Assembly (NCBI RefSeq): GCF_009208105.1
Contig: NZ_WFKL01000001.1
Span: 1,550,001-1,614,000 of the forward strand
Reading direction: 5' to 3'
DNA from: Rouxiella sp. S1S-2
GTDB lineage: Bacteria > Pseudomonadota > Gammaproteobacteria > Enterobacterales > Enterobacteriaceae
DNA: 64,000 nucleotides
Positions 18,197 through 31,110 of the stretch are shown piece by piece. The notes under the pieces are model-generated. The model searched no databases. It had not been told where the DNA came from and saw only the letters and a list, made by a program, of their open reading frames with translations. The position numbers and the translations under genes were made by a program. Numbering within the stretch: position 1 is the first letter of the stretch; each line of letters starts with the position of its first letter.

Positions 18197-19532
18197 ACGC
18201 CTGCGTGGCAGGCTATTTTGGAAGATATTGCTGGGTTATTGGTTAACCTTCATCATCATGACTCAAGTGCTGTGGGCGGTATTTACCTTCTATTACCACC
18301 ACGAGCCACCGGAGAGCAGCATCGCCCGTCGCTTCGTCAAACTGCAAATTACTTCGGCGGTTTCGACGTTGCACACCGGTGGACTGCCGGCGCTAAATGC
18401 CATGATAGCCGACTGGCCCACTGACGACAGGCGTCTGTTTTCGGTAGAACCTTCAATGATCCCGGTTAAAGGGCAGACGCTGGACGACTTGGAGCCAGGA
18501 CAAATCCCTCACGAAATTGTCGAATTCGTTCAGGCACCCAACGGGCAGGGCTACAGACTGCGCTACAACGTTGATGGACTGATGGATGAGTATCGACCTA
18601 AAAGGGAGAGACACGTGTTCAATATGCCACCTCCGTTTTTATGGATAGGGGGAATCGGTGGGCTGTTGTTCAGCGCCGTGCTGGCCTGGAATCTGACGCG
18701 TCCGATGCTGCAAATGCGCAAGGCTTTTGGACGTGTTTCCGACGGGGACTTATCGGTAAGGCTTTTTGCGACGATGGGCCGTCGACACGACGAGCTTTCT
18801 GAAGTGGCCCGCGATTTTGACTCGATGGCCGAGCGTCTGCAGGTGTTGGTAAAAGCCCGCGAAGAGCTGCTGCACGACGTGTCACATGAACTGCGTTCAC
18901 CGCTGGCGCGACTGCAGTTGGCGATTGGGCTGGCGCGGCAAAATCCGCTCAACGTCGAAACATCACTGCAGCGAATAGAACACGAGGCGGGGCGGCTCGA
19001 CAAGATGATCGGCGAGCTGTTGGCGCTGTCGCGCACCGAGCACAGCACTATGCCGGACGAGGAGTATTTTGACCTTCACGGGCTGGTTGAGGCAGTAGTC
19101 AACGATGCGCGCTATGAGGCGCAGCTTCCGGGGGTTGATATTGTTTTGAACAGTCACGACCTTGTGGATCAGGACTTTACCGTCAAGGGCAACGCCGAGC
19201 TGATGCGCCGTGCGATTGATAATGTGGTGCGCAATGCGCTGCGTTTTTCGGCACGCGGAGACGCGGTGAACGTTTCGCTATCAACCGAAGAGGATTATTT
19301 GTGCGTTGAAGTGGCCGATCGGGGGCCGGGCGTTGAGGAAGACAAGTTGTCGAGCATCTTCGATCCATTCGTCAGAGTTATGTCTCCGCTCTCAGGCAAA
19401 GGATACGGCCTTGGGCTGGCGATCACCAAGAAAGTGATGGTAGCGCACCATGGTAAAATTGAAGCGCGTAATGGGTCACCCAGGGGGCTTATTATCGACC
19501 TCAAAGTTCCACACTGGAAACATCTGGTCTGA
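18177..19532 (+). CDS. CpxA-like sensor histidine kinase
   Basis: Up to 451 residues. TM1 about 13-38, periplasmic sensor about 40-152, TM2 about 153-172, HAMP 173-225, then the H-box with H237 (LLHDVSHELRSPL) and the ATPase N/G boxes (NVVRNALRFS, DRGPGVEEDK, GYGLGLAI). The start is uncertain: the frame opens with TTG at 18177, and no ATG precedes the first membrane segment, so a TTG or CTG start inside the response-regulator gene is required. Partner of the upstream regulator. The signal is unknown; envelope stress is inferred from the CpxA resemblance. Confidence 0.87.
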   Translation: MVIESGKRLRGRLFWKILLGYWLTFIIMTQVLWAVFTFYYHHEPPESSIARRFVKLQITSAVSTLHTGGLPALNAMIADWPTDDRRLFSVEPSMIPVKGQTLDDLEPGQIPHEIVEFVQAPNGQGYRLRYNVDGLMDEYRPKRERHVFNMPPPFLWIGGIGGLLFSAVLAWNLTRPMLQMRKAFGRVSDGDLSVRLFATMGRRHDELSEVARDFDSMAERLQVLVKAREELLHDVSHELRSPLARLQLAIGLARQNPLNVETSLQRIEHEAGRLDKMIGELLALSRTEHSTMPDEEYFDLHGLVEAVVNDARYEAQLPGVDIVLNSHDLVDQDFTVKGNAELMRRAIDNVVRNALRFSARGDAVNVSLSTEEDYLCVEVADRGPGVEEDKLSSIFDPFVRVMSPLSGKGYGLGLAITKKVMVAHHGKIEARNGSPRGLIIDLKVPHWKHLV

Positions 19533-19586
19533 CTATGCTCTGAGTATGGCCTGACAATCGGCTGAACAAGCTGACAGGCAAAAAAA

Positions 19587-19612
19587 AACGGCGCTCAAGG
19601 CGCCGTTTTTTA
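19587..19612. terminator. Bidirectional intrinsic terminator
   Basis: AAACGGCGC pairs with GCGCCGTTT, with A and T tracts on either side. It serves both the two-component operon (plus) and ptsHI-crr (minus). Confidence 0.9.
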
Positions 19613-19623
19613 TCTGCATGATA

Positions 19624-20133
19624 TTACTTTTTGATACGAATGATGGGTGTTTCACCAACAATTACAGTACCAGAAAGTTTAATCAGCTCTTTAATCTCAT
19701 CCATGTTGGAGATAACAACCGGAGTCAGGGTCGACTTGGCTTTCTCTTCCAGCAGCGCCAGATCAAACTCGATAATCAAATCGCCTCTCTTCACACGCTG
19801 GCCTTCTTCGGCAATGCGTTTGAAGCCTTCACCTTTCAGTTCGACAGTGTCGATACCGAAGTGAACAAACAGCTCAATACCGCTGTCGGATTCGATTGAG
19901 AAAGCATGGTTAGTTTCAAAGATTTTACCGATGGTACCATCTACAGGCGCGACGATTTTGTTGCCCGCTGGTTTGATAGCAATACCATCACCAACGATTT
20001 TTTCAGCAAATACAACATCGGGAACGTCTTCAATATTGACAATCTCACCAGAAATTGGCGCATAAATTTCTATTGTGCCAACGTCTTTCTTATCATCAGA
20101 AACCAATGATTTTAATTTATCGAACAAACCCAT
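19624..20133 (-). CDS. crr: Glucose-specific PTS enzyme IIA component
   Basis: 169 residues, same length as E. coli EIIA-Glc. The phosphorylated H91 (VHFGID) and supporting H76 (TNHAF) are in place. It passes phosphate from HPr to EIIB-Glc and, unphosphorylated, inhibits non-PTS permeases; phosphorylated, it activates adenylate cyclase. Last gene of ptsH-ptsI-crr, 47 bp after ptsI. Confidence 0.98.
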   Translation of the reverse strand: MGLFDKLKSLVSDDKKDVGTIEIYAPISGEIVNIEDVPDVVFAEKIVGDGIAIKPAGNKIVAPVDGTIGKIFETNHAFSIESDSGIELFVHFGIDTVELKGEGFKRIAEEGQRVKRGDLIIEFDLALLEEKAKSTLTPVVISNMDEIKELIKLSGTVIVGETPIIRIKK

Positions 20134-20180
20134 GATCTTCTCCTAAGCATTAATTTGGGCAGCTTTCCAGCAACGCGCAA

Positions 20181-21908
20181 TTAGCAGAGTGTTTTCTCTT
20201 CAATGAATTTGTTAACCAAATTCATCAACTCTTGCGCCGTAGGTTGGGCCAGAGCCTCTTCTGCCAGCGCTTTCACATCTTCGAAGTTTGTATTACGAAT
20301 AATTTTCTTGATGCGTGGGATCGAGATCGCGCTCATGCTGAACTCATCTAAACCCATGCCCAATAAGAGAAGTGTAGCACGTTCGTCACCTGCTAGCTCT
20401 CCACACATGCCAGTCCATTTTCCTGCGGCATGCGATGCATCAATAACTTGCTTGATAAGTGCAAGAACTGACGGGGACATTGGATTATAAAGATGAGAAA
20501 TCAGTTCATTACCGCGATCTACTGCCAGAGTATACTGGGTAAGGTCGTTTGTACCAATACTGAAGAAATCAACTTCTTTTGCCAGATGGTGAGCAATCAC
20601 TGCTGCGGCCGGTGTTTCCACCATCACGCCAACTTCGATTGTCTCGTCAAAGGCTTTAGATTCTTCACGCAACTGGCCTTTTAAGAGCTCCAGCTCGGCT
20701 TTCAACTCACGTACTTCCTCAACGGAAATAATCATTGGGAACATGATACGCAGTTTGCCGAAGGCGGAAGCACGTAAAATGGCACGCAACTGGTCGTGAA
20801 GAATCTCTTTACGGTCCAGACAGATGCGGATTGCGCGCCAACCCAGGAACGGGTTTTCTTCTTTCGGCAGGTTCATGTATGGCAATTCTTTGTCGCCACC
20901 GATGTCCATGGTACGAACGATAACCGCCTGAGAACCCATGGCCTCAGCCACGGCTTTATAAGCCTGGAACTGCTCTTCTTCGGTTGGCAGGCTGTCGCGG
21001 TCCATAAACAGGAACTCGGTGCGGTACAGGCCTACACCCTCCGCGCCGTTACGCTCTGCACCGGCCACGTCACGCACAGTGCCGATATTTGCGCAAACTT
21101 CCACCTGATGCCCGTCCAGCGTAATCGCCGGCAGGTCTTTCAGCTTGGTCAGTTCGTCTTTTTCGCTGATGTACTGGTTTTGATCTGCTTTCAGCTGCTC
21201 AATAATTTCTGGCGTCGGGTTGACGTAGATTTTATTGTTTACGGCATCAAGAATCAGATAATCATCGTTTTTAACCTGTTTGGTTACGTCGCTGGTGCCT
21301 ACAATTGCAGGTAATTCCAGTGAACGCGCCATGATTGAGGTGTGTGAAGTGCGGCCACCCAAATCAGTGATAAAGCCCAAAACCTTGTTCAGATTCAGCT
21401 GTGCGGTTTCTGAAGGGGTCAGGTCGGTAGCCACCAGGATAACTTCGCTCTGGATAGTACCCAAGTCGATAATCGGCATGCCCAGGATGTTTCTCAGCAA
21501 GCGTTTACCGATGTCACGCACGTCGGCCGCACGTTCTTTGAGATATTCATCGTCAAGCTCTTCCAGCGCCTTGGCCTGGCCTTCAATAACGGAGTAGGCG
21601 GCAGCGTCGGCAGTGGATTTGTCATCTTTGATGAGGGCTATGATTTCTTGTTCTAGCTCTTCGTCTTCCAACAACATGATGTGGCCTTCGAAGATGGCTT
21701 CTTTCTCTTCACCGAAGGTCTCGCCGGCTTTGGTCTTGATCGTTTCCAACTGTGCAGAAGCTTTCGCACGGCCAGACAGAAAACGCTCAACTTCCTGACT
21801 GACGTTCTCAGGAGAGATTTTTTTCCGGTCGATGACAATTTCATCTTCTTTCAGCAACAACGCCTTGCCGAAAGCAATACCGGGAGATACTAAAATGCCT
21901 GAAATCAT
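20181..21908 (-). CDS. ptsI: PTS enzyme I (phosphoenolpyruvate-protein phosphotransferase)
   Basis: 575 residues. The phosphorylated H189 lies in [12 protein letters not shown], and the PEP-site motifs [27 protein letters not shown] and the catalytic Cys in [10 protein letters not shown] are conserved. It starts the PTS phosphorelay by phosphorylating HPr. Cytoplasmic dimer. Follows ptsH after about 125 bp, as in relatives. Confidence 0.98.
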   Translation of the reverse strand: MISGILVSPGIAFGKALLLKEDEIVIDRKKISPENVSQEVERFLSGRAKASAQLETIKTKAGETFGEEKEAIFEGHIMLLEDEELEQEIIALIKDDKSTADAAAYSVIEGQAKALEELDDEYLKERAADVRDIGKRLLRNILGMPIIDLGTIQSEVILVATDLTPSETAQLNLNKVLGFITDLGGRTSHTSIMARSLELPAIVGTSDVTKQVKNDDYLILDAVNNKIYVNPTPEIIEQLKADQNQYISEKDELTKLKDLPAITLDGHQVEVCANIGTVRDVAGAERNGAEGVGLYRTEFLFMDRDSLPTEEEQFQAYKAVAEAMGSQAVIVRTMDIGGDKELPYMNLPKEENPFLGWRAIRICLDRKEILHDQLRAILRASAFGKLRIMFPMIISVEEVRELKAELELLKGQLREESKAFDETIEVGVMVETPAAAVIAHHLAKEVDFFSIGTNDLTQYTLAVDRGNELISHLYNPMSPSVLALIKQVIDASHAAGKWTGMCGELAGDERATLLLLGMGLDEFSMSAISIPRIKKIIRNTNFEDVKALAEEALAQPTAQELMNLVNKFIEEKTLC

Positions 21909-22032
21909 AACCCTACCTTACTGTTGACTGGTGTTAACTCTTTTAGAGACCGTTCAGGACATTATTACGGGATATAAGTTATTGGCTTAGAGAGTAAAAA
22001 CGTCCTGATAACAGTCTCTCTGACTAAGCTTC

Positions 22033-22290
22033 TTACTCGAGCTCTGCCATCAGTTTTACCAAGTGTTCGACGGCTTTCTGCTCGTCTTCACCTTCTGCGG
22101 AAAGAGTAACAACAGTACCCTGAGTCAGACCCAAAGTTTGCAGTTTGAACAGGCTCTTGGCGCTGGCGCTTTTACCGTTAGAGGTCACGGTGATGTCTGA
22201 AGTGAAGCCTTTGGCTTCTTTGACAAACTGTGCAGCAGGGCGAGTATGCAGACCATTTGGAGCAGTAATAGTAACTTCTTGCTGGAACAT
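22033..22290 (-). CDS. ptsH: PTS phosphocarrier protein HPr
   Basis: 85 residues. The phosphorylated H15 sits in NGLHTRPAA, and the Ser46 region [10 protein letters not shown] is standard. It carries phosphate from enzyme I to the sugar-specific EIIA proteins. First gene of the operon. Confidence 0.98.
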   Translation of the reverse strand: MFQQEVTITAPNGLHTRPAAQFVKEAKGFTSDITVTSNGKSASAKSLFKLQTLGLTQGTVVTLSAEGEDEQKAVEHLVKLMAELE

Positions 22291-22643
22291 TGATGTTTCC
22301 CCAACTTAATTTAAAGTAATGTTGTGGAGCTATAGTCTAGTCCAAGGACTCCACTTTAGCTTATGAGATAGCGCCTGACTATTGACCATGCGCAAGCTCC
22401 GATGCAACAGAAAAAACAAAAATTCGCACGCAGCGATAAATCTGCTAACTCTGCGTAAAAGCTTTTTCCGTTCCGTTTCCATTATGCCGCCATTTACTAT
22501 GCTGTAACAAATTAGTAAATCGATTCAGCAGTCAGCAATTCTTTCGGCGATTAATTTTGCGCATCGAAATAATTGATGGGTTAAATACTAAACCTAGCGG
22601 TGAAAATCAATCACGAAGTGCTATAAACTTTGACGTAGGCCAC
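22291..22643 (-). promoter_or_regulatory. ptsH upstream control region
   Basis: A gene-free stretch of about 350 bases between cysK and ptsH. In relatives this holds the cysK-ptsH promoters with CRP and Mlc control. A GTGA...TCAC pair at 22599-22613 has seven instead of six spacer bases, so no CRP site is claimed. No coding signal seen. Confidence 0.45.
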
Positions 22644-22672
22644 AAAAAAGCACCCGTTAAGGTGCTTTTTTA
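22644..22672 (-). terminator. Intrinsic terminator of cysK
   Basis: AAAAAAGCACC / GGTGCTTTTTT stem with a six-base loop, just after the cysK stop on the minus strand. Confidence 0.9.
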
Positions 22673-22693
22673 ATCAGTTGAAGCGAAGTGGCA

Positions 22694-23659
22694 TTATTGT
22701 TGCAATTCTTTTTCCGTAAACAAATCTGCAAACAGTGCGGTACTTAAATAACGTTCGCCAGAGGACGGCAGGATGACCACGATAGTCTTGTCGGCAAACT
22801 CGGGTTCCTGCTGCAATTTAACGGCGGCGGCGACGGCGGCACCAGAAGAAATACCGGCAAGAATGCCTTCTTCTTCCATTAGGCGACGTGCGTACTGGAT
22901 AGATTCGTCGTTAGTAATTAGCTCAACGCGGTCCACCAGCTCTAAATCCAGGTTGCCAGGAATAAAACCGGCACCAATGCCCTGAATTTTATGCGGGCCG
23001 GGCTTCACTTCCTGACCTGCCAACGTTTGGGTGATAACCGGTGAATCGGTAGGCTCGACGGCAACCAGCGTCACGCTGCTTTTTTTACTTTTCAGATAAC
23101 GACCGGTACCGGTGATGGTGCCGCCGGTGCCTACGCCCGCGATCAGCACGTCAACGTCACCGTCAGTGTCTTCCCAAATTTCAGGACCGGTGGTTTTTTC
23201 GTGAACTGCCGGGTTGGCCGGGTTGCTGAACTGCTGCAGAATGAGGTAACGCACCGGATCACTGGCCTGAATCTCTTCCGCCTTTGCGATAGCACCTTTC
23301 ATCCCCTTGGAACCTTCTGTCAACACCAGATTGGCGCCCAGCGCTTTAAGCAGTTTGCGGCGTTCCACGCTCATGGTTTCAGGCATGGTCAGGGTCAATT
23401 TGTATCCGCGTGCGGCGGCAACGTAGGCCAGCGCAATGCCGGTATTTCCGCTAGTCGGTTCAACCAGCTCGATGTCTTTAGTCAGAATGCCGCTTTTTTC
23501 AGCTTCCCAAATCATATTTGCGCCAATGCGGTCTTTTACACTGAAGCTCGGATTGCGTGATTCGACCTTAGCCAGAATGCGACCATTGCCAATACGATTC
23601 AGGCGAACCAGCGGCGTATGGCCGATTGTTAATGAATTATCTTCAAAGATCTTGCTCAT
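22694..23659 (-). CDS. cysK: Cysteine synthase A (O-acetylserine sulfhydrylase A)
   Basis: 321 residues, like E. coli CysK. PLP lysine K42 (FSVKDRIG), the substrate loop TSGNTG and the glycine-rich PLP phosphate site [10 protein letters not shown] are intact. Makes cysteine from O-acetylserine and sulfide, and can associate with CysE. Monocistronic here, with its own terminator. Confidence 0.98.
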   Translation of the reverse strand: MSKIFEDNSLTIGHTPLVRLNRIGNGRILAKVESRNPSFSVKDRIGANMIWEAEKSGILTKDIELVEPTSGNTGIALAYVAAARGYKLTLTMPETMSVERRKLLKALGANLVLTEGSKGMKGAIAKAEEIQASDPVRYLILQQFSNPANPAVHEKTTGPEIWEDTDGDVDVLIAGVGTGGTITGTGRYLKSKKSSVTLVAVEPTDSPVITQTLAGQEVKPGPHKIQGIGAGFIPGNLDLELVDRVELITNDESIQYARRLMEEEGILAGISSGAAVAAAVKLQQEPEFADKTIVVILPSSGERYLSTALFADLFTEKELQQ

Positions 23660-23816
23660 AGCCTGTCCTTAACCTTATGTCGAAGTTTCTTGGGGACAAT
23701 GTTTTGAAATTACGAGGGAAACGTAAAAAGCATACTCGAACGCCCTCCCCAGTGAAGTAAAGAATTAGTATAAGATATGTGAATATGAAATATGTTTTGA
23801 TTCTAGTACAAAAGCC

Positions 23817-24575
23817 TTAAGGCCTGCCTGTTTCGGCGAGGTGGAGGTGACGATAACGATCGACCCACATCGCGGTAGCGCCACAGACGGCCACCGGCAG
23901 AATAAGTAAGTTAAGGACAGGCACCAGCGTAAATATGCTCACCAGCGCGCCAAACTGCAGGTTGTCGATTTTATTGCGACCCAGTGAGCGGCGCATGTCG
24001 GCGAAACTGACCTTGTGGTTGTCAAAAGGGTAGTCGCAATACTGAATAGACAACATCCAGGCACTGAAAAAGAACCACAGCACAGGCGCCAGCGTTTGCC
24101 CCACGCCGGGAATAAAATGCAGTATCAGCAACAGCAGCGCGCGCGGCAGGTAGTAGGCAAGCTTTTGCATTTCGCGTTTCATGATGCGCGGCAGGTCTTT
24201 CATTATTCCCCAGATACCGGCATCGGGGATCGTTTTACCGGTCAGGCGTGCCTCAAGCTGTTCTGCCAACAGGCCGCTAAACGGCGCGGCAATCAAATTG
24301 GCTAGCGTGCTGAAGAAAAAGCTGAACACCAGCAAAACCGAAATGACCGCAATCGGCCAGATGAGATAGTCCAGCCAGCGCAGCCACTGCGGCACGTGTG
24401 ACATCAATGACGGGATCCACTGACCCATCTTGGTAAACAGCCACCAGAAGGCGCCACCCATCAATAAAATATTGACGATAAGCGGAATGATGACAAAACG
24501 ACGAATACCCGGCAGGGAGATTAATTTCCATCCTTGCGTGAAATAGTGCACACCATTGGCTTCCGATGACGACAT
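23817..24575 (-). CDS. cysZ: Sulfate transporter CysZ
   Basis: 252 residues from the ATG at 24575, which matches the family N-terminus ([20 protein letters not shown] in outline); the frame stays open 20 codons further upstream but those residues are not family-like. Four membrane segments, plus the family blocks [18 protein letters not shown] and the [12 protein letters not shown] segment. Sulfate-proton symport across the inner membrane. Adjacent to cysK as in E. coli. Confidence 0.94.
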   Translation of the reverse strand: MSSSEANGVHYFTQGWKLISLPGIRRFVIIPLIVNILLMGGAFWWLFTKMGQWIPSLMSHVPQWLRWLDYLIWPIAVISVLLVFSFFFSTLANLIAAPFSGLLAEQLEARLTGKTIPDAGIWGIMKDLPRIMKREMQKLAYYLPRALLLLILHFIPGVGQTLAPVLWFFFSAWMLSIQYCDYPFDNHKVSFADMRRSLGRNKIDNLQFGALVSIFTLVPVLNLLILPVAVCGATAMWVDRYRHLHLAETGRP

Positions 24576-24813
24576 AACAGAAATTTTCTCTCTAAATTGA
24601 ATAGGCTGGGCTATCATATCGATATGATTTTGCACTGACTAGGCACTTGTTGAGTGAAAAGTAGTCAAACAGGATGCAACAATCATGTTTATTAGTATAA
24701 AACAGTGTCCAGACTTGCACTTATCAACTCAGGCAAATAGAGTTAGATAGGTGAATGTTTGCCGCGTTGGCAATGAATAATTACCTTATCGGTAAAGAAC
24801 AACAGAGATAGCA

Positions 24814-25842
24814 ATGATGCAGGACTTGCGTCTGATATTAATCGTTGTTGGTGCGATCGCCATAATTGCGTTGTTATTGCACGGTTTGTGGACCAGCCGT
24901 AAAGAACGCTCTTCGCTTTTTCGCGATCGTCCAGCTAAACGAGTGAAAAAAGAACGAGAGCAATCCCCGAGCGAAGATTTCGCTGATGGGGTGGGTGAAG
25001 TGCGTGTGCGTGCAGCCCACCCTCATGAGGAACCTTCTCTGGGAAGCTATGACGAAGCTGAGAAATATGCCCCGATGCATGCTGAACCAAAACATGCACC
25101 GCAGGCACCTGCCCCTCAGCAGCAGCCCGTGCAGCATGCACCGCAGCCTCGACCAGTGCCTCCTCAGGCGCCGGTTCAGCCGCCGCATTCTGCCGCTCAG
25201 CAAGACGATCCGCTGTTAAGCGGGTATTCGGCTGCCGAGCCTGTACATGCGCCGCGCCGCGAAGTGCCGGTTGAGCATCATCACGACGCTCAACATGCTC
25301 ATGCACATTCAGCGCCTGTTCCTCCGGCCGAAATTCACGCGGACGCCGCGCCTGCTGCCCGCGCTGAACCGCAGGCTTTCGAGCTCGCCGAGCCCGAGGC
25401 ATTGCCGGTTAAAGAAAAACTGAAAGAAACCGTTCTTGTGTTGCACGTTGCAGCGCATCAGGGGGGCGTAATCGGTGGCGAAGTATTGTTGCAGAGCGTA
25501 TTGCAGGCTGGTTTCCAGTTTGGCGCGATGAACATTTTCCATCGCCACGTAAGCCCTGCTGGCAGCGGTCCTGTGCTGTTTAGCCTGGCTAACATGGTGA
25601 AGCCGGGTTCATTCGACCCAGAGAATATGTCTGATTTCTCAACGCCGGGTATCACGCTCTTTATGATGGTGCCGTGCTTTGGTGATGCGCATCAGAACTT
25701 CAAACTGCTGCTTCAGTCTGCTCAGCGCATTGCTGACGACGTAGGGGCTGTAGTGTGGGACGACGAGCGTCGAATGATTACGCCGCAGAAGCTCGAAACG
25801 TATAAAGCACGCATCCGTGAAGTGTTGGAAGCCACTGCCTAA
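24814..25842 (+). CDS. zipA: Cell division protein ZipA
   Basis: 342 residues. One N-terminal membrane anchor (about 5-23, N-out) followed by [12 protein letters not shown] as in E. coli, a Pro/Gln/His-rich linker of about 150 residues, and the C-terminal FtsZ-binding domain from about 205 ([17 protein letters not shown] region). It tethers the FtsZ ring to the inner membrane. The linker is histidine-richer than in E. coli. Start at the first of two ATGs by family comparison. Confidence 0.97.
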   Translation: MMQDLRLILIVVGAIAIIALLLHGLWTSRKERSSLFRDRPAKRVKKEREQSPSEDFADGVGEVRVRAAHPHEEPSLGSYDEAEKYAPMHAEPKHAPQAPAPQQQPVQHAPQPRPVPPQAPVQPPHSAAQQDDPLLSGYSAAEPVHAPRREVPVEHHHDAQHAHAHSAPVPPAEIHADAAPAARAEPQAFELAEPEALPVKEKLKETVLVLHVAAHQGGVIGGEVLLQSVLQAGFQFGAMNIFHRHVSPAGSGPVLFSLANMVKPGSFDPENMSDFSTPGITLFMMVPCFGDAHQNFKLLLQSAQRIADDVGAVVWDDERRMITPQKLETYKARIREVLEATA

Positions 25843-25892
25843 GTTCTTCGAACGCGCTATGTATGCGCTACAATTTGCCAAACTTCTTACTA

Positions 25893-25917
25893 ACCCCCGC
25901 CTGTCGGGGGTTTTTTA
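25893..25917 (+). terminator. Terminator between zipA and ligA
   Basis: ACCCCCG / CGGGGGT stem followed by a T6 run; ligA probably depends on partial readthrough or its own promoter. Confidence 0.85.
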
Positions 25918-25932
25918 TCTTCATGATGGTGA

Positions 25933-27960
<2,028 letters not shown>

Positions 27961-27965
27961 CAACA

Positions 27966-28202
27966 GTGGAAAAAGAAAATTTAATCGACATCGCCAATAC
28001 TGTGATGCCGTTTGGCAAATATCAGGGAAGAGTGCTGATTGACCTGCCGGAGGAGTATTTGCTGTGGTTTGCCCGCAAAGGTGAGTTTCCCGAGGGGAAG
28101 CTTGGCATGCTGATGGAAATGGCGCTGGCGATTAAAATTGAAGGACTGCAGGATTTGCTCACGCCGCTCAAACGCGGTGGTCATAAATCGCACCCTGAGT
28201 AA
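27966..28202 (+). CDS. ypeB: DUF3820 family protein YpeB
   Basis: 78 residues, GTG start at 27966 five bases after the ligA stop, so translationally coupled. The family core MPFGKYQGRVLIDLPEEYLLWF (outlined; about residues 14-35) is clear. Members are small putative quorum-independent DNA/RNA-associated proteins of unknown function; they are related to the C-terminal part of exonuclease-associated proteins. Same position as in E. coli. Confidence 0.9.
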   Translation: MEKENLIDIANTVMPFGKYQGRVLIDLPEEYLLWFARKGEFPEGKLGMLMEMALAIKIEGLQDLLTPLKRGGHKSHPE

Positions 28203-28230
28203 CTCGTTAATAATTTAAGACGTCGCCATT

Positions 28231-28264
28231 AAAAAAGCCGGTCATTTTACTGACCGGCTTTTTA
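28231..28264. terminator. Bidirectional terminator between ypeB and yfeH
   Basis: AAAAAAGCCGGTCA / TGACCGGCTTTTT with a five-base loop serves the converging ligA-ypeB and yfeH units. Confidence 0.92.
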
Positions 28265-28282
28265 GTTTTTGAACCCACTCTA

Positions 28283-29311
28283 TCAATTCAATTTTGCCTG
28301 AACGGGCGCGGCAGTATCGCTCTTTTCTCGCTTTTCATTTTCCAGTTTTACCTGCTTATTGTGATAGCGTTTTGCCAGTACGGCGCAGATCATCAGCTGA
28401 ACCTGATGGAAAATCATCAGCGGCAACACCATCATCCCAATCGCGCTGACAGGGAACAGAATGTTGGCCAGTGGAATACCGTTTGCCAGACTCTTTTTAG
28501 AACCGCAGAAGACAATAGTAATTTCCTCCGCCTTATTAAAGCCCATCCAGCGCGCCATGTAGGTGTTAAATACGATAACGATCGCCACCAGAATCACGCA
28601 GACTACGACGATAAATGCGAATGAACCGAGACCGACTTTGTGCCAGATCCCCTGCGTTACGGCTTCGCTGAAGGCGGTGTAAACCACCAGCAAAATCGAG
28701 GTTCTGTCAGTTTTACCGATCATCTTTTTATGTTTATCGACAAATTTGCCAATCAGCGGACGCAGCAGGTGTCCGGCCATAAACGGCACCAGCAGTTGCA
28801 GAATGATGTGCCACATCTGCTCCAGACCATTGCCGGTATCGCCCTGAACGTGCATCAGCATGCTCACCAGCAGTGGGGAAACAAAAATACCCAGCAGGCT
28901 AGAAGCCGAGGCGCTGCATACGGCCGCCGCGACGTTGCCGCCTGCCATTGAGGTAAAGGCAATCGCCGACTGCACGGTGGCAGGCAAAACGCACAGGTAT
29001 ACGAAGCCAGAATAAATCTGCGGGCTGACATCAACCGGGTGCCACCACTGGAACAGCAGGCCAAGGATAGGGAACAGGATGAAAGTGCTGAACATCACCC
29101 AAAGATGCAGGCGCCAGTTGTTGCTGCCCTCAAGTATTGCGGCGCGCGACAGTTTGGCACCGTGCATAAAGAACAGCAGGCCGATGGCGAAAATCGTCAG
29201 GTCATTGAAGGCAGTAATATAAATGCCGCGCGCTGGCAGGAAGGTCGCCAGAAGAACAGTGGCTACCAGCATCATGGTAAAGGTATCAGGCAAAAAACGC
29301 AGGACTTTCAT
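28283..29311 (-). CDS. yfeH: Bile acid:sodium symporter family protein YfeH
   Basis: 342 residues with about ten membrane segments and the family hallmark segments LPATVQSAIAFTSMAGGN and the FCGSKKSLANGIPLA block near 268-282. Inner membrane. Substrate unknown; the fold carries organic anions with sodium. Divergent from the LysR gene yfeR, 95 bp apart, as in E. coli, suggesting YfeR control. Confidence 0.93.
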   Translation of the reverse strand: MKVLRFLPDTFTMMLVATVLLATFLPARGIYITAFNDLTIFAIGLLFFMHGAKLSRAAILEGSNNWRLHLWVMFSTFILFPILGLLFQWWHPVDVSPQIYSGFVYLCVLPATVQSAIAFTSMAGGNVAAAVCSASASSLLGIFVSPLLVSMLMHVQGDTGNGLEQMWHIILQLLVPFMAGHLLRPLIGKFVDKHKKMIGKTDRTSILLVVYTAFSEAVTQGIWHKVGLGSFAFIVVVCVILVAIVIVFNTYMARWMGFNKAEEITIVFCGSKKSLANGIPLANILFPVSAIGMMVLPLMIFHQVQLMICAVLAKRYHNKQVKLENEKREKSDTAAPVQAKLN

Positions 29312-29406
29312 AACGGTCTCATTATTTTGTAATCAATGGGGCTATTTTGTGCTTTTCGAGTAGAATTATAAAATTGATTTATTTAATCCATTAATGAATT
29401 TTTTTC

Positions 29407-30339
29407 ATGAATTATTCTCTCAAACAGCTTAAGGTATTTATCGCCGTCGCCCGCTACGGCAGTTTTAGCCGCACCGGCGAGGTTATCGGCCTCGGACAGT
29501 CGGCAATTAGCCACAGCATCAAAGAGTTAGAGTCAGAAATGGGCGTGCGACTGCTTGACCGCACCACGCGAGAGGTGGCGCTTACCGATGCGGGGCGCCG
29601 ATTGGCAAACCGCGTTGAGCCGCTGCTTGATGAACTGCACGCCATGCTGCTGGACACGCGCAGTTTTGGCACTGAGCAGAACGGTCGGGTACGCATAGCC
29701 TCAAGTCAGACTATTTCTGCCCATCTCATGCCGCAGTGTATCGCCAGCGGTGGCGATCTGTTTCCTGATATTCAGATTTTACTCAGGGATCAATCACAGC
29801 AGTTGGTATTAAACAGCGTGCGAAACGCCGAGGTGGATTTTGGCATTGTCATCGATCCTGGCTACAGCACCGACCTTGATACGGAAGTGATTCTGCACGA
29901 GCCGTTCCTGCTGCTGTGCCGCGAGGATAACCCTTTTGCACAGATGAGTTCCGTGCCTTGGACGGCATTGAATGAGGCTCGATTGGTGCTGCAAGATTAC
30001 TCGTCGGGAAGCCGTCAACTGATAGACAAGGCGCTTGAGGAATTCTCAGTAAAAACTCAGGTTATTCAGGAAATAGGCCACCCAGCAACGCTGTTTCCAA
30101 TGGTGGAAGCGGGGATTGGCATCAGCATATTCCCCGCACTGGCACTGCCGCTTCCCTCTGGCAGTCAGTTGGTGATTCGCCCGCTGTTACCCGAGGTAAA
30201 CCGCGCATTGATGTTGGTGAAAAGAAAAAATCGTTCTTTAACGCCCGCTGCGTTAGCCATTTGGCAGGTGGTAAAACAGCAGGCACAGGCACTGACCGAC
30301 AAGCGAGAAAGGGTTGGCCTAAACGTTCACTCGACCTAA
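29407..30339 (+). CDS. yfeR: LysR-family regulator YfeR
   Basis: 310 residues. N-terminal winged helix ([20 protein letters not shown], then [10 protein letters not shown] recognition helix) and a C-terminal substrate-binding domain from about residue 90. Divergent from yfeH; the E. coli/Salmonella counterpart responds to osmolarity and represses yfeH. The 3' end overlaps the converging nucleotidyltransferase gene by four bases. Confidence 0.92.
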   Translation: MNYSLKQLKVFIAVARYGSFSRTGEVIGLGQSAISHSIKELESEMGVRLLDRTTREVALTDAGRRLANRVEPLLDELHAMLLDTRSFGTEQNGRVRIASSQTISAHLMPQCIASGGDLFPDIQILLRDQSQQLVLNSVRNAEVDFGIVIDPGYSTDLDTEVILHEPFLLLCREDNPFAQMSSVPWTALNEARLVLQDYSSGSRQLIDKALEEFSVKTQVIQEIGHPATLFPMVEAGIGISIFPALALPLPSGSQLVIRPLLPEVNRALMLVKRKNRSLTPAALAIWQVVKQQAQALTDKRERVGLNVHST

Positions 30340-30878
30340 ATTTTTACGCTCAAGCCAGGCCAGCGGCGGATCCAGCCTTTTTCGCGTGCTCGCGCAAGCA
30401 GCACGTCGGGCTGGCCATGCTTAGGATTGGCACTGATGGTGTAACCAAACAGGCTTTCAATACCTAAAGGAGCCACCAGCTCCAACTGACTGTTAGCGTC
30501 GAGTTTAACCCCAATGGCGGTTTCAACCTCGACCCAGTAGCTGATGGCATCACTGCTAGACGTATATGGCTCGCGACCATATTTCAGGTGCATTCTTGCC
30601 TGATTTTTCACTGACCACGGCAGGGGGATCAAGTCATTTAGCCGTTGCTCATATTCGCGGTCTGCTTCAGGACTCAGGTTGGCAGGGTTGAAATAAATCA
30701 CATCAATATCATTAAGCGGAGTGTTTTGCGCAAGTCCGTGTAGCCGATCCCACACCAGATTACGCACAAATCCAGCGGCGAGGCACCAGTCATTCAAGTT
30801 CAGCGTTTGTGCGGCCTGCAAGGCCTGCATGCGCATCTCGTCCTGCTTTATCCATTCGATAATTTTTTTCTGCTTCAT
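30336..30878 (-). CDS. Nucleotidyltransferase family protein (NTP_transf_6 / DUF925-like)
   Basis: 180 residues. The motif [14 protein letters not shown] followed by [10 protein letters not shown] resembles the GS and DxD parts of a minimal nucleotidyltransferase active site. The C-terminal [17 protein letters not shown] is typical of this family. The reaction is unknown. It converges with yfeR, overlapping by four bases, and has a clear ATG. Confidence 0.85.
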   Translation of the reverse strand: MKQKKIIEWIKQDEMRMQALQAAQTLNLNDWCLAAGFVRNLVWDRLHGLAQNTPLNDIDVIYFNPANLSPEADREYEQRLNDLIPLPWSVKNQARMHLKYGREPYTSSSDAISYWVEVETAIGVKLDANSQLELVAPLGIESLFGYTISANPKHGQPDVLLARAREKGWIRRWPGLSVKI

Positions 30879-30991
30879 GTCGTCTCTCCATAACGTGACT
30901 GAATTATCCTAGCAGAACGATATTTCATGCCTATGAAAAATACTCTCTTTTGTTATCTGAATTTCATATGACGTCCCGTTTCTGACGGAAT

Positions 30992-31061
30992 GCTATTTTT
31001 GTAGCCCGCACGGCTAAAGTTTAGTCGAGCATGACTCACAGCTTGGGTGGTGAAAAATAGC
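30992..31061 (+). promoter_or_regulatory. Inverted-repeat leader upstream of eutB
   Basis: GCTATTTTT (30992-31000) and AAAAATAGC (31053-31061) are perfect inverted copies enclosing 52 bases that contain further small stems. The B12-box consensus of cobalamin riboswitches was looked for and not seen. Confidence 0.3.
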
Positions 31062-31110
31062 TACGCTGTATATGAAGCAGTGGGGTAATTCACGGTTTTT
31101 AGGGAGTGCT

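Noticed and set aside
22599..22613. CRP site before ptsH
   Set aside because: The GTGA and TCAC halves are seven rather than six bases apart.
22694..23659. cysK and cysM as a recent duplication
   Set aside because: They are the two ancient cysteine synthase types found together in all relatives.
30879..31110. Cobalamin riboswitch before eutB
   Set aside because: The B12 box and the conserved GCCACTG element are not present.
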